A stretch of DNA of 64,000 bases from Treponema sp. UBA4307 (GCA_002394685.1 DGUP01000051.1:1-64000), one strand, 5' to 3'; numbered from the stretch's first letter, positions 27,122-35,300 are shown. The notes: generated from the sequence alone by a model not told the origin. Numbers and translations are program-made.

Positions 27122-27571
27122 ATGGAAGATAAAGAAGTTTTCTATAAAGACGGCCTCAAATTTGAATGCAACAATTGTTCCAGATGCTGTAGATTTGAAG
27201 GGGGAGTAGTTTTTTTAAGTTCCCAGGATTTACAGCGGCTGGCAGACTGGGCAGAATTAAGCTGCGAACAGTTTATTCAAGTTTACTGCCGCCATGTCCA
27301 GGACGACAAAGGACAGACTTTTCTTACACTAAAAACACTTTCTTCAGGAGACTGCATTTTCTGGGATAAAAACATACCCGGCTGTCAGGCTTACAGTGCC
27401 CGTCCTACCCAGTGCAGTACCTATCCTTTCTGGACAAAAGTTTTAAGCAGCAGAGAAAAATGGGATAAGGAAAAAAATGTTTGTCCCGGAATTAATGAAG
27501 GCTGTTTAAGAAGTTGTCAGAAAATTGAAGAGCAGCTGGAACTTTACAAAAAGCGAATTCCCTTGAATTAA
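27122..27571 (+). CDS. YkgJ-family cysteine cluster protein
   Basis: 149 residues with the family signature ECNNCSRCCRFEGG (C-x2-C-x2-CC) near residue 17 and later CQAYSARPTQCSTYPFW and CPGINEG cysteines, thought to bind a metal or an Fe-S cluster. Function of the family is not settled; a link to iron-sulphur or metal handling is often proposed. Directly downstream of the 4Fe-4S aldo/keto reductase and followed by a strong terminator, so the two genes are an operon. Confidence 0.88.
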   Translation: MEDKEVFYKDGLKFECNNCSRCCRFEGGVVFLSSQDLQRLADWAELSCEQFIQVYCRHVQDDKGQTFLTLKTLSSGDCIFWDKNIPGCQAYSARPTQCSTYPFWTKVLSSREKWDKEKNVCPGINEGCLRSCQKIEEQLELYKKRIPLN

Positions 27572-27604
27572 GGCTGAGTTTAGCTTAAACAGTAAAATTA
27601 TAAA

Positions 27605-27667
27605 GCCCCCTTTCTTCTGCACAAATGCAGCCTGCAAATGAGCAAAAGGAAGAGGGCCTTTTTTTTT
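27605..27667 (+). terminator. Terminator after the AKR-YkgJ operon
   Basis: GCCCCCTTTCTTCTGC (27605-27620) pairs imperfectly with GCAAAAGGAAGAGGGC (27642-27657), with an inner CTGC/GCAG stem, then nine T. Confidence 0.85.
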
Positions 27668-27693
27668 ATATAAGCGAATTATTGAATGAAGAA

Positions 27694-28242
27694 TTAGTCT
27701 TCAAGCAGGTACTTGGCAAGCATCTTCTTAAAGATTGATTTCCATGTAAGACCTTCTGTAATGTCTGAAAGGCTGTCTACATGTGTATATCCAGAATCAG
27801 CAGCAAGACTATCTGGCTCCTGACTTCTTTTCTTGAAATCACTACCGTACTTTAAATAGAGTGTATCAAGAGCTGTACCGCCAAGTTCAATTGTTCCGGA
27901 GTCTGCTGTTGCGTTTCCTGACTCATCTGTATCTGTTGCCTGCTTTTCATCGCCAAATGTCTTAATTAAATAATTATTTCCCAAAGTTGTAGTAGTTGGT
28001 TGAACTACAACAGTAAGCCCCTTTGTAACTGTTTCACGGCCAAAGGTCTTTGGAGTATCATCAGATGTATAGAAGAAATACATTTTGAGTGATGTAGTAC
28101 CACCTGATGCAATATCAATTGTTTCTGTTGTTTCATACCAGGTGTTTTTTTCTGCCAGAACAGGGTCTTCGCAGCTTGTAAAAGCAAACAGTCCAACTAA
28201 GGCTGTTAAAGCCAACGGAAGTATAAATTTAAGTTTTCTCAT
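27694..28242 (-). CDS. Small lipoprotein, paralogue of the one at 35.4 kb
   Basis: 182 residues. Signal peptide and lipobox ending at Cys24 (AFTSC). The mature part begins EDPVLAEKNTWYETTETIDI and is rich in Thr, Asp and Gly. It resembles the lipoprotein at 35423-35983: both have Cys24, a TWY/TWY-type motif shortly after it, YFFYTSDD versus YIMYSQDD, and a similar Trp/Leu-rich C-terminus. Function unknown. GGAG lies upstream of the ATG. Its promoter region shares a spaced motif with the paralogue. Confidence 0.8.
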   Translation of the reverse strand: MRKLKFILPLALTALVGLFAFTSCEDPVLAEKNTWYETTETIDIASGGTTSLKMYFFYTSDDTPKTFGRETVTKGLTVVVQPTTTTLGNNYLIKTFGDEKQATDTDESGNATADSGTIELGGTALDTLYLKYGSDFKKRSQEPDSLAADSGYTHVDSLSDITEGLTWKSIFKKMLAKYLLED

Positions 28243-28284
28243 AAATAATCTCCTTTATCATATAAATGTGTATGATACTTCTAC

Positions 28285-28317
28285 TTTAACCCACATTCGG
28301 GATTTTCTCAACAATTT
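28285..28317 (-). promoter_or_regulatory. Promoter-like motif shared with the paralogous lipoprotein (copy 1)
   Basis: Minus strand AAATTGTTGAGAA, 13 nt, GGTTAAA, ending 42 nt before the ATG at 28242. Read as a sigma-70 promoter it would be TTGAGA-16-TTAAAG. The same spaced sequence occurs at 36029-36061. Confidence 0.6.
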
Positions 28318-28335
28318 AGCAGAAAGAGTAATTTT

Positions 28336-28740
28336 TCACAGGATTTCTTCTATTTTACTCAGAATTAATTGATCTGCAGGCAGCCAGTCTACAGAGCGCA
28401 GGGTTTCTTTTGTAAGCCACTTTGCAGCTTCATGTTCCAGCAACTTTAATTCACCAGAAACAATAGAGCACAAAATGCAGTGCATTGTAAGGTGAAAGTT
28501 CGGATAATCATAATCAACTACTCCAAGAACTTTTTCAGCTTTTACGCGGGTTGCCAGTTCTTCCCAAATTTCACGCTCAATACATGCTTCTGGAGTTTCA
28601 CCGGCTTCAATTTTACCACCAGGAATTTCCCAACCGTCCTTATATTCGCCATAGCCCCGCTGGGTTGCAAAAACTTCTTTCTTATTAGTCTCAGGATTAG
28701 TCCGGAGAATGATTGCTCCGCTGACGGTGATTTGTTTCAT
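28336..28740 (-). CDS. NUDIX hydrolase (MutT-like)
   Basis: 134 residues. The NUDIX box GGKIEAGETPEACIEREIWEEL matches G-x5-E-x7-R-E-x2-E-E. The opening VSGAIILRT and EVFATQRGYGEYKDGWEIPGG match small (deoxy)nucleoside triphosphate pyrophosphohydrolases that clean damaged or modified nucleotides. Its ATG comes 2 nt after the stop of the PLD-helicase gene, so translation is coupled; this pairing suggests a joint role, for instance control of nucleotide pools in a defence system. No terminator is evident after it. Confidence 0.92.
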   Translation of the reverse strand: MKQITVSGAIILRTNPETNKKEVFATQRGYGEYKDGWEIPGGKIEAGETPEACIEREIWEELATRVKAEKVLGVVDYDYPNFHLTMHCILCSIVSGELKLLEHEAAKWLTKETLRSVDWLPADQLILSKIEEIL

Positions 28741-28742
28741 TA

Positions 28743-31709
28743 TTATGCCTCTATTTTTGATATATCTACATTTGTTATAAAATCATTATATAAGTCTTCA
28801 GGAATTTCTGGAATTGCAAAATCAATTGAAATTGGATAATCACCTTGCGCAGTATCAGAATGGGAAACAGCTTCTCCAAGATAAATGAAATCTTGAGGAA
28901 CACCTTCAACTTCATCAAATTTCCTAACAAATAAATGTAAGTGCATATTTCTCTGTGTATTAAATATTATGTTTTTTGCTTGCTCCATATATTGTGCCCA
29001 AGTACTAGGAGATTGCCAATGAAAACATGATCTTGACTTAAAATAATCATCATAATTCTGACTTTCTTTTACATCATCTTTTTTATACAAATCTACAAAA
29101 ATCAAATAATGAGGTTTTCCTTGTGCAAGTATTCCTCCTCCATAAAATGAAGCAAAAGATTTTTCAAAATTGATTACAGGAGCAAGACTTTTCATCGAAT
29201 ATTTTGCATATGTTTTTAAAAAAGGAAATCCATAAAAATTTCGAGAAAACTCATCTTCATATCTTAATAATGCATATTCAATAACATCCAGAAGATATTT
29301 ATTCATCATTTTACCTGCTGTGTTATCTTCTAACAACATCTGCTTAACTTTTGTCCCTAATGAGATTTCATTCCCTGTAAAAATACATTTTATATCATCA
29401 TAGGTCTTAGTTTCTGCTTTGGAAAAATACTTTCCTGATAAATGATTACAAGCATGTATAAGATTTGCCTCGTTTTCATAATCAACATATTTTCTTATTA
29501 CTTTTAATAAATCATTAATTGAAAAAGTTCTTCCTGGTTCTCTAAATAAATAATTTAGAATACACCATTCTTCAATTCTTTTTGCGGGTAAAAAGGTACT
29601 TATAAAAGAATTAATATTCATAAATACTTGATTTTGTTTAAGTTGATTTAGAATAAGAGACTCGGAAGAAGATATTTCTGTTTCAGCATTATTTATAAAC
29701 TCAAAATATGAATGATATAAAAGTGATGATCCTTTCTTTATCTTACTAAACACGCACGGATCTATATCTGAACCATGCTTAATATAATCCGTTAAGTAAG
29801 GCATTCTGTTTCCATTGTCTTTTCTGAAAACAAAATAAGCTTTCTTCTGATTAGAATCAGACATAAATTTTTCTTTATCAATTTGATTCAAAATTCGTTC
29901 TTTTACTATCTTGTCAAAATGAATAAATGTATCCCCTGGAATATCAATAAAATCTGTAGCAACTTCTCTAAGTCGAGTTTTTTTATCTGGATTTGGCTCT
30001 TTAGAAAAAACACTCGTCATTAAAAATGATTTCTGATAGTTTCCAATGAAATCTAAAACCGTCAGGAATTCCTTACCTTTGATTTTTCGGAGTCCTCGAC
30101 CAAGTTGTTGTGTAAATACAATAGAAGATTGTGTTGGTCTGAGCATAAGAACAAGATTTATATCTTGTACATCGATACCTTCATTAAAAATATCCCTGGA
30201 AAAAATATATTGTAATTGAGTATCATCCCTTTCCAACAAGCTAAGATATCTTTGTCTCTCTGTAACGGAATTTTCTCCTGAAAGTGCAATTGCTGAACCT
30301 TCACCAAGTTTTTTGTTAAACTCATCAGCCATAAATTTTGCATGATCTACTGTAGCACAAAAGCCAAGACACTTTGTTTTATCTCCATCATGACCATAAA
30401 AATTGATTTTATCAAATATATAATCAGAGCGATTACTCTTCATAAGCATTCGTGCAACTTCATTAATATATTCTTCACCATCTTCCGGCTTATGATTCAA
30501 TTTTTCATAATCAATTCCTTTAACATCATCAATTCCAAAATAATGAAAAGGGCAAACAAGGTTTTTTTCCAAAGAATCCCTAAGTCTTATATTAACAGCT
30601 CTATTAAAATCAAAAATACTAAATATATCCTTACCATCAGTACGATCTGGAGTTGCGGTGAGTCCAAGAAGAAATTTTGGTTTAAAGTAATTCAATATTT
30701 TTTTATATGAATTATCAGCAGCATGATGTGCCTCATCTATAATTATATATTCGAATTCTTCAGGTCCGAAATCTTCTAAATGAAGAACAAGAGTGTCTTC
30801 TGTTACAAAAAGATACTTGGCTCCTTTATTACCTTTTGAATCATTATAAATATCTGAAGAATAATCTTGAATTGATTTACCTAAAACATTATCAAAAGAT
30901 TCCCGGGCTTTTATAAGAATATCCCCTCTATGAACAACAAATAAAGCCTTTCGTGGATTTACTTGCATGGCATCGAAAACGGACATATAAGTTTTACCAG
31001 TTCCTGTTGCTGCAATAGCTAATGCCTTATTTTGATTCATTTTACGAAGAGTATTTAATTTTGCTATTGCTTCACTCTGCATTAAGTTTGGTTTAATTAC
31101 TTTCTCGTCTAAATTAAAAACTGTTTTGTTTTCATTCTGTATTTTTTTTATTGCTGCAAGATAATCTCGATACTGAATTAAAAACTCTTCAGAATAATCC
31201 TTTGAACAAGGATTTTTCCAAAGATCATTAAACTCTTCCAAGACAGATTTGGCAAATTCACCAGGCTCTTTATTCTCCAAAAGTTCTTCATTATTTATAA
31301 CATTCCACTCAACATTGTTTTTAAATGCAGCTCCTGAAATATTTGAAGAACCAATAATTATGGTCCACTGTTCTTTATTATTATCAACTGGCCTCAGAAA
31401 CAAATACCCCTTAGCATGAAAGCCTTGACTATTTGTTGAAGTAAAGATTTTTAATTCAATATTATCAAAAGAATTAAGCATTTCCAGTGCGTGTGGCTGT
31501 GTTATATTCATATATGTTGAAGCAAGAATCTGTCCCTTTACACCTTTAGCATCTAATTCCTTAAATATGTCCATCAAAAGCTGCACACCGCTTATTCTTA
31601 CGAAAGATACACATATTTTAAATTCATTACATTCAGAAAGGTTTTCTTTAAGAGTTGATAAAAAATTTTTGTTAATTGTATTAGTTATCAGTTGATTTGA
31701 TAAGGTCAT
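28743..31709 (-). CDS. PLD-nuclease / SF2 helicase / DUF3427 protein (defence-like)
   Basis: 988 residues. Residues 1-170 are a phospholipase-D-like nuclease domain (HAK at 98-100 and SSN at 121-123 form the HxK...N active-site pair). About 205-600 is a superfamily 2 helicase: Walker A AATGTGKT (233-240), DEAH (325-328), LGLTATPDRTD and the arginine-finger motif QQLGRGLRKI. About 640-985 is DUF3427-like. Such proteins are found in prophage and defence contexts, but the function of this arrangement is not known to me. The gene is visibly more AT-rich than its neighbours, suggesting acquisition. It follows a small ORF and is coupled to the NUDIX gene. The SD before its ATG is weak. Confidence 0.9.
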   Translation of the reverse strand: MTLSNQLITNTINKNFLSTLKENLSECNEFKICVSFVRISGVQLLMDIFKELDAKGVKGQILASTYMNITQPHALEMLNSFDNIELKIFTSTNSQGFHAKGYLFLRPVDNNKEQWTIIIGSSNISGAAFKNNVEWNVINNEELLENKEPGEFAKSVLEEFNDLWKNPCSKDYSEEFLIQYRDYLAAIKKIQNENKTVFNLDEKVIKPNLMQSEAIAKLNTLRKMNQNKALAIAATGTGKTYMSVFDAMQVNPRKALFVVHRGDILIKARESFDNVLGKSIQDYSSDIYNDSKGNKGAKYLFVTEDTLVLHLEDFGPEEFEYIIIDEAHHAADNSYKKILNYFKPKFLLGLTATPDRTDGKDIFSIFDFNRAVNIRLRDSLEKNLVCPFHYFGIDDVKGIDYEKLNHKPEDGEEYINEVARMLMKSNRSDYIFDKINFYGHDGDKTKCLGFCATVDHAKFMADEFNKKLGEGSAIALSGENSVTERQRYLSLLERDDTQLQYIFSRDIFNEGIDVQDINLVLMLRPTQSSIVFTQQLGRGLRKIKGKEFLTVLDFIGNYQKSFLMTSVFSKEPNPDKKTRLREVATDFIDIPGDTFIHFDKIVKERILNQIDKEKFMSDSNQKKAYFVFRKDNGNRMPYLTDYIKHGSDIDPCVFSKIKKGSSLLYHSYFEFINNAETEISSSESLILNQLKQNQVFMNINSFISTFLPAKRIEEWCILNYLFREPGRTFSINDLLKVIRKYVDYENEANLIHACNHLSGKYFSKAETKTYDDIKCIFTGNEISLGTKVKQMLLEDNTAGKMMNKYLLDVIEYALLRYEDEFSRNFYGFPFLKTYAKYSMKSLAPVINFEKSFASFYGGGILAQGKPHYLIFVDLYKKDDVKESQNYDDYFKSRSCFHWQSPSTWAQYMEQAKNIIFNTQRNMHLHLFVRKFDEVEGVPQDFIYLGEAVSHSDTAQGDYPISIDFAIPEIPEDLYNDFITNVDISKIEA

Positions 31710-31731
31710 ATTTGCAGCTTACCAGTAAATT

Positions 31732-31914
31732 TCAAAAAGGACCAGATCTTACTTTAAAATTAAAAAACCGGCCACACCAAATGCTGCAGCCGATTGGATA
31801 TGTTGTACCATCCGGTGATTCATATTCCTCACTCAAGACGATACTATCATCTATATATTGATCATTTTCTAACTGAGCTTCTTTTTTTTCATCAAAATCT
31901 GCTTCTTTCTGCAT
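31732..31914 (-). CDS. Possible 60-residue protein opening the helicase operon
   Basis: The frame is open from an ATG at 31941, but the ATG at 31914 sits 9 nt after a good -10 box, giving an acidic 60-residue product (MQKEADFDEKKEAQ..., ending NFKVRSGPF) with two cysteines in GCSIWCG. No domain recognised and no Shine-Dalgarno. It ends 22 nt before the helicase ATG. It may be a real small partner, a leader ORF or a remnant. Confidence 0.4.
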   Translation of the reverse strand: MQKEADFDEKKEAQLENDQYIDDSIVLSEEYESPDGTTYPIGCSIWCGRFFNFKVRSGPF

Positions 31915-31923
31915 TTCTAAATA

Positions 31924-31951
31924 ATTAAATTTTCCATACAAGGGGTGTCAA
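31924..31951 (-). promoter_or_regulatory. Strong promoter for the helicase-NUDIX operon
   Basis: Minus strand TTGACA (31951-31946), 16-nt spacer, TTTAAT (31929-31924). The -35 is consensus. Transcription would begin within about 3 nt of the ATG at 31914. The -35 overlaps a hairpin just after the HTH gene. Confidence 0.6.
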
Positions 31952-31953
31952 AT

Positions 31954-31971
31954 AATAACTCAATAGTTATT
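31954..31971 (-). terminator. Possible weak terminator of the toxin-antitoxin-like operon
   Basis: AATAACT (31971-31965 on minus) pairs perfectly with AGTTATT (31960-31954) around a four-base loop and overlaps the HTH stop codon. AT-rich and without a long T-run, so termination is uncertain. Confidence 0.35.
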
Positions 31972-32182
31972 TTCTTTCATCTGCTGTATTCACTTCCATA
32001 ATATCCCCAATTTCGCAATTCAAAGCGATGCAGATTTTTCGCAGGCTTTCCATAGAAACATCTTCGCCTTTGCCCATTTTTGCAACGATGTTGCTTGTAA
32101 TCTTTGCCTGCTTAATGAGGTCGCTCTTGTTCATGTCGAGGTCTATCAACAGTTTCCAAAGTTTTTTGTAACTTGCGCTCAT
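31967..32182 (-). CDS. Small XRE/Cro-type HTH regulator
   Basis: 71 residues forming one helix-turn-helix: YKKLWKLLIDLDMNKSDLIKQAKITSNIVAKMGKGEDVSMESLRKICIALNCEIGDIMEV, a classic small Cro/C1-type domain. It overlaps the preceding small gene by 4 bp. As the last gene of the DUF3791/DUF3990 operon it is well placed to repress it and to act as, or with, an antitoxin; that is inference. Confidence 0.88.
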   Translation of the reverse strand: MSASYKKLWKLLIDLDMNKSDLIKQAKITSNIVAKMGKGEDVSMESLRKICIALNCEIGDIMEVNTADERK

Positions 32183-32397
32183 TGTAGTTTTCCTGTTTTA
32201 ATTTCAGTCTTTAAATAGTCATACACATAAAGCGGACTTTGAAAATACAAGCCTGTCTTTGGGTCGCAGAGTTTCTGGTAGAGTTCTGAGTTGTACACGG
32301 CACGCAAGGCCTGTTCCACGGTAAAAGAAAAATCCCTTACGAGATATGTCGCAAGGTCTCGTGTGGTACATTCAATCTGATATTCAACATCATTCAT
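32179..32397 (-). CDS. Small protein of the DUF3990 operon
   Basis: 72 residues, acidic/helical N-terminus then a conserved-looking LCDPKTGLYFQSPLYVYDYLKTE end. It looks like small proteins that commonly accompany DUF3990 genes (assignment from memory). Overlaps the DUF3990 stop by 8 bp and the HTH start by 4 bp, so all are translated together. Possible antitoxin or adaptor. Confidence 0.8.
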   Translation of the reverse strand: MNDVEYQIECTTRDLATYLVRDFSFTVEQALRAVYNSELYQKLCDPKTGLYFQSPLYVYDYLKTEIKTGKLQ

Positions 32398-32881
32398 GGC
32401 AGAGTCCTTTGTTTACAAGCGTTTGAATCGCTTTTGGGGTGCCGAAAAAATATTGAAAAGTGATACCTTTCATGTATTTAAGCCTTTCAAGGAAAGTATC
32501 AAAAGAAATATCGCCTTCAACAAAGCGGCGGATTTGCGCTCCAACCCTGTCATTTGCAATCGGACCTGTTACGATGTCGTAGTCGTGGGAAAAATCCTGA
32601 TTCTCCTGATTGCGATTCTTAAAGACAAAATCTGCCCAATCTTTTGAATATTCTGAAAAGTAAAGGACTTTCAGACTGCCATTTTTTAAGAGGGATTCAT
32701 CAAATTCAAATTTTGTTACGTAAGGCTCTGTTCCAAAAAGGCCGGCCTTATAGGTTGCCATTTCATAAGCCTGTTGAAAATTATCCGAAAGATAAAATCC
32801 TTTTCCAAAATCTTTGTTAGGTTTGGAAAGATTTAAATCAATTTCTTTTATTTCTACTGTTGAACCATGATATAAAAACAT
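32390..32881 (-). CDS. DUF3990 protein, ADP-ribosyltransferase-like toxin candidate
   Basis: 163 residues from the ATG at 32881, which overlaps the upstream TGA (TGATG) with GGAGG 7-9 nt before it; an in-frame start 27 nt further up is less likely. MFLYHGSTVEIKEIDL and DFGKGFYLSDNFQQAYEMA are the DUF3990 hallmarks; the His of YHGS and the Tyr of GFYLS resemble the H and Y of the H-Y-E/D ADP-ribosyltransferase triad. From memory the family belongs to the ART clan. I infer a toxin-like enzyme that modifies a cell target. It is embedded in a four-gene overlapping operon with small partners. Confidence 0.85.
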   Translation of the reverse strand: MFLYHGSTVEIKEIDLNLSKPNKDFGKGFYLSDNFQQAYEMATYKAGLFGTEPYVTKFEFDESLLKNGSLKVLYFSEYSKDWADFVFKNRNQENQDFSHDYDIVTGPIANDRVGAQIRRFVEGDISFDTFLERLKYMKGITFQYFFGTPKAIQTLVNKGLCHE

Positions 32882-33105
32882 CAGAGGTTTCCTCCGTGAT
32901 TTTTGCAATATAATGAAAGGTCATCAATAATCTCTGCAAACGGAAGCGTGTGCGTAATGTTGTAGTGCTGATTCACAAAATCTATAGCATTAAACCGGTC
33001 AAGGTAATTAAATGCCTGTACGGTGGAAAGCGAATATTTTTTTGCGAAATCGCTTACGAGAGCAACGGTATATTCAATTTTATCTTTTACAGGTACTTCC
33101 GCCAT
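32881..33105 (-). CDS. DUF3791 protein
   Basis: 74 residues. KKYSLSTVQAFNYLDRFNAIDFVNQHYNITHTLPFAEIIDDLSLYCKNHGG matches the DUF3791 pattern of small helical proteins. DUF3791 and DUF3990 genes frequently neighbour each other; a cognate antitoxin role is inferred. First gene of the operon, with GGAG 7 nt before the ATG and an extended -10 promoter upstream. Confidence 0.85.
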   Translation of the reverse strand: MAEVPVKDKIEYTVALVSDFAKKYSLSTVQAFNYLDRFNAIDFVNQHYNITHTLPFAEIIDDLSLYCKNHGGNL

Positions 33106-33125
33106 TCTGATTCTCCAACAAGGGG

Positions 33126-33154
33126 ATTATACCATGTTTCTCTTAAATTTTTAA
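33126..33154 (-). promoter_or_regulatory. Extended -10 promoter of the DUF3791 operon
   Basis: Minus strand TGG-TATAAT with TATAAT at 33131-33126, about 20 nt before the DUF3791 ATG. The -35 (TTAAAA about 17 nt upstream) is weak, as is usual for extended -10 promoters. Confidence 0.6.
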
Positions 33155-33320
33155 TAAAATCTCACGAAATCGGGAGAAAAAATTAAAAAGAAAGCTATCT
33201 TTGCCAATGAGTAAAATTCTCAAAAAAAACTTACCGAATTAAATATAAAAATTTTTTGTAATTATATACAGAAAAAAAATGCTCATTACAAGGTCCATTT
33301 CTTCTAATCATTTTGCTTGA

Positions 33321-33348
33321 TTGTCTTTTTCTTATTCCGTGATAAAAT
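33321..33348 (+). promoter_or_regulatory. Promoter of the WYL regulator, near-leaderless
   Basis: TTGTCT (33321-33326), 16 nt, TAAAAT (33343-33348), then 8 nt to the ATG at 33357. No Shine-Dalgarno fits. Confidence 0.5.
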
Positions 33349-33356
33349 TGTTTTTT

Positions 33357-34331
33357 ATGGAAGAAAAAAAAATCCGTGAAAGTCATGTTAAATCCTTACG
33401 TCTTTTAAAACTGGAAAAGGCAATTCAAACTCTTTCCTATCCTGGTGTAGAAAAACTAATGGAAGTGCTGGAAGTTTCCCGGCGCACAATCCTCAGAGAC
33501 CTTGACGAACTAAAAATTTATTACAATGCTCCAATAGAATATGACCGGGCAAAGAAGGGATATTATTATACAGACAGTACTTTCTTTGTAAAAAACGTTC
33601 TTGTTTCTGAAGGGGAACTTGTTGCAATGGCAGGAATTCTTCCACTTCTGGAAAGATATGATAATACGCCGCTTAAAGATACAATCAGCAAAGTTTACGA
33701 TACAATCTGCCAGATGCTTCCTGATCAGGTACAGGTACAGACATCTCTTTTGAACAATGTTCAGTTTATTTCAGATCCTCTTCCTATAATTGAAGCAGAT
33801 GTTTTTACAAAGCTTTTTGATGCAATTAAACTTCACAGAACTATTTCTTTCGGCTACCGTTCAATCAGTGCAACCAAACATACGCCTCACTCTCTTGATC
33901 CTTACAAAATTTACTGTCAGAAAGGGGACTGGTATGTAATTGGTTTCTGCCACAAGCACAACAAATACAGCACCTACAATCTTTCCCGCATGAAAGATAT
34001 TGAACTGCTTACAGAATTTAATATTGATCCGGATTACGAAAAAAAAGTTCACATCGATCCAAATTATGGAATCTGGAACAATGATTTTCCTGTTAAAAAA
34101 ATCGAACTGCTATTTGACAAATCCATCAACACATACATTCTTGAACGCACCTGGCACAAAAATCAAAAATGCGTACAGAAAAAAGATGGCAGTGTACATT
34201 TAACTTTTGTTTCTAATCAGCTGCAGGAAGTCCTTTACTGGGTACTGGGCTTTGGTTCATCAGTTAAAATTCTTAATCCACCTGAACTTAAAGACATGTA
34301 TGAAAAAGAACTCAAAAAGATGATTTCATAA
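33357..34331 (+). CDS. YafY-type HTH/WYL-domain transcriptional regulator
   Basis: About 324 residues. The N-terminus is a DeoR/YafY-like winged helix (LKLEKAIQTLSYPGVEKLMEVLEVSRRTILRDLDELK). About 145-225 is a WYL domain (AIKLHRTISFGYRS, HSLDPYKIYCQKGDWYVIGFCHKHNKYSTYNLSRMKDIELL) and a WCX-like end follows. WYL regulators sense nucleic-acid or other ligands and often control defence genes. It diverges from the DUF3791/DUF3990 operon across 250 bp and sits by the helicase cassette, so it is a reasonable candidate regulator of either. The frame opens 36 nt earlier, but the ATG at 33357 is adjacent to a promoter and fits the family. Confidence 0.9.
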   Translation: MEEKKIRESHVKSLRLLKLEKAIQTLSYPGVEKLMEVLEVSRRTILRDLDELKIYYNAPIEYDRAKKGYYYTDSTFFVKNVLVSEGELVAMAGILPLLERYDNTPLKDTISKVYDTICQMLPDQVQVQTSLLNNVQFISDPLPIIEADVFTKLFDAIKLHRTISFGYRSISATKHTPHSLDPYKIYCQKGDWYVIGFCHKHNKYSTYNLSRMKDIELLTEFNIDPDYEKKVHIDPNYGIWNNDFPVKKIELLFDKSINTYILERTWHKNQKCVQKKDGSVHLTFVSNQLQEVLYWVLGFGSSVKILNPPELKDMYEKELKKMIS

Positions 34332-34355
34332 ACCCAGTGCAGTCATACAATTAAA

Positions 34356-35300
34356 TTACAATTTATTAATTTTGGTTTTTCCTGAGGATTTTAAAAGTTC
34401 AATCATTTTGATAACAATACAAATGCCGCAAAGAATCAGGGAAAGTCCAAGATTAACAAATAATTCACGTCTTACTTCATTATCCTGTAATGATTCCAGG
34501 GAAAATCGTATAAGTGAAGAAACTGGAACCCCTTCAGCTTCAGGAAGTTTTAATATTTTTATCACAACTACAGCGATATAACTTATAAAAGTTCCAATTA
34601 CCGTATTAATCAAACTAAGCAGTGAAATTATAAGAACGCCAATTTTATTTAACTTTCCTTTTGCCCATGTGAATCCTTTTTGAGCAAGGTAAAAATATAA
34701 GAGTCCTGAAACTGCAGCAATTCTTCCAAGCCAGAAAAAGAAGAATGTCAGCAAATGCCCCGGAATAGAAAACAATATTGAAGCAAGTGTTCCTTTCAGG
34801 TAATTATTCGGCTGTTCCTGAAATTCTTCATACTCATTGTTAATCATATTTTCCAGTTTCATTTTGCAGGAAGGGCAGAGCAAAACCGGCACATTGTTAA
34901 TTCCATAAAAGCTAAGAGCTTCTGTCTGATTACAATTCTCTCCACAGCATACCGGTTTTTTATCCGCATATTTTTCATTAATATAATTTGCAATATCTTC
35001 AATTACTTCTTTAATTTTTGAAATTTTAAAAGGAACAAAGTATTCCATAAATTCGAATTCAACATCAAAAAGATTACCCTCGGGAAAAATCACATTTTTT
35101 GCGTAACCCTTCTTTTTCCAGGATAAAAGTTTATTTTTATCTTCTTCGTCTAAATCTGAAGGAAATCTGAAATCTACTATTTTGCGGTTTGAACCATCCA
35201 TAAAAGCTACATATGTATTATTTATAAATCCATACACAAGATGGCCGTTATTCTTAAAGCCCAGTTCTTTTCCTAATTTTTTTAATCCCGGAAAGATCAT
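34356..35300 (-). CDS. Membrane protein with zinc-finger-like segment, unknown function
   Basis: 314 residues. Residues 1-125 are a soluble alpha/beta region. Around 125-150 lies a cysteine motif CCGENC...LLCPSCKMK that looks like a zinc ribbon. The C-terminal half has four hydrophobic segments (ILFSIPGHLLTFFFFWLG, AAVSGLLYFYLAQ, IGVLIISLLSLINTVIGTFISYIAVVVI, LGLSLILCGICIVI). I do not recognise the family. GGAG is close to the ATG. Convergent with the WYL gene (24 nt between stops). Confidence 0.72.
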   Translation of the reverse strand: MIFPGLKKLGKELGFKNNGHLVYGFINNTYVAFMDGSNRKIVDFRFPSDLDEEDKNKLLSWKKKGYAKNVIFPEGNLFDVEFEFMEYFVPFKISKIKEVIEDIANYINEKYADKKPVCCGENCNQTEALSFYGINNVPVLLCPSCKMKLENMINNEYEEFQEQPNNYLKGTLASILFSIPGHLLTFFFFWLGRIAAVSGLLYFYLAQKGFTWAKGKLNKIGVLIISLLSLINTVIGTFISYIAVVVIKILKLPEAEGVPVSSLIRFSLESLQDNEVRRELFVNLGLSLILCGICIVIKMIELLKSSGKTKINKL

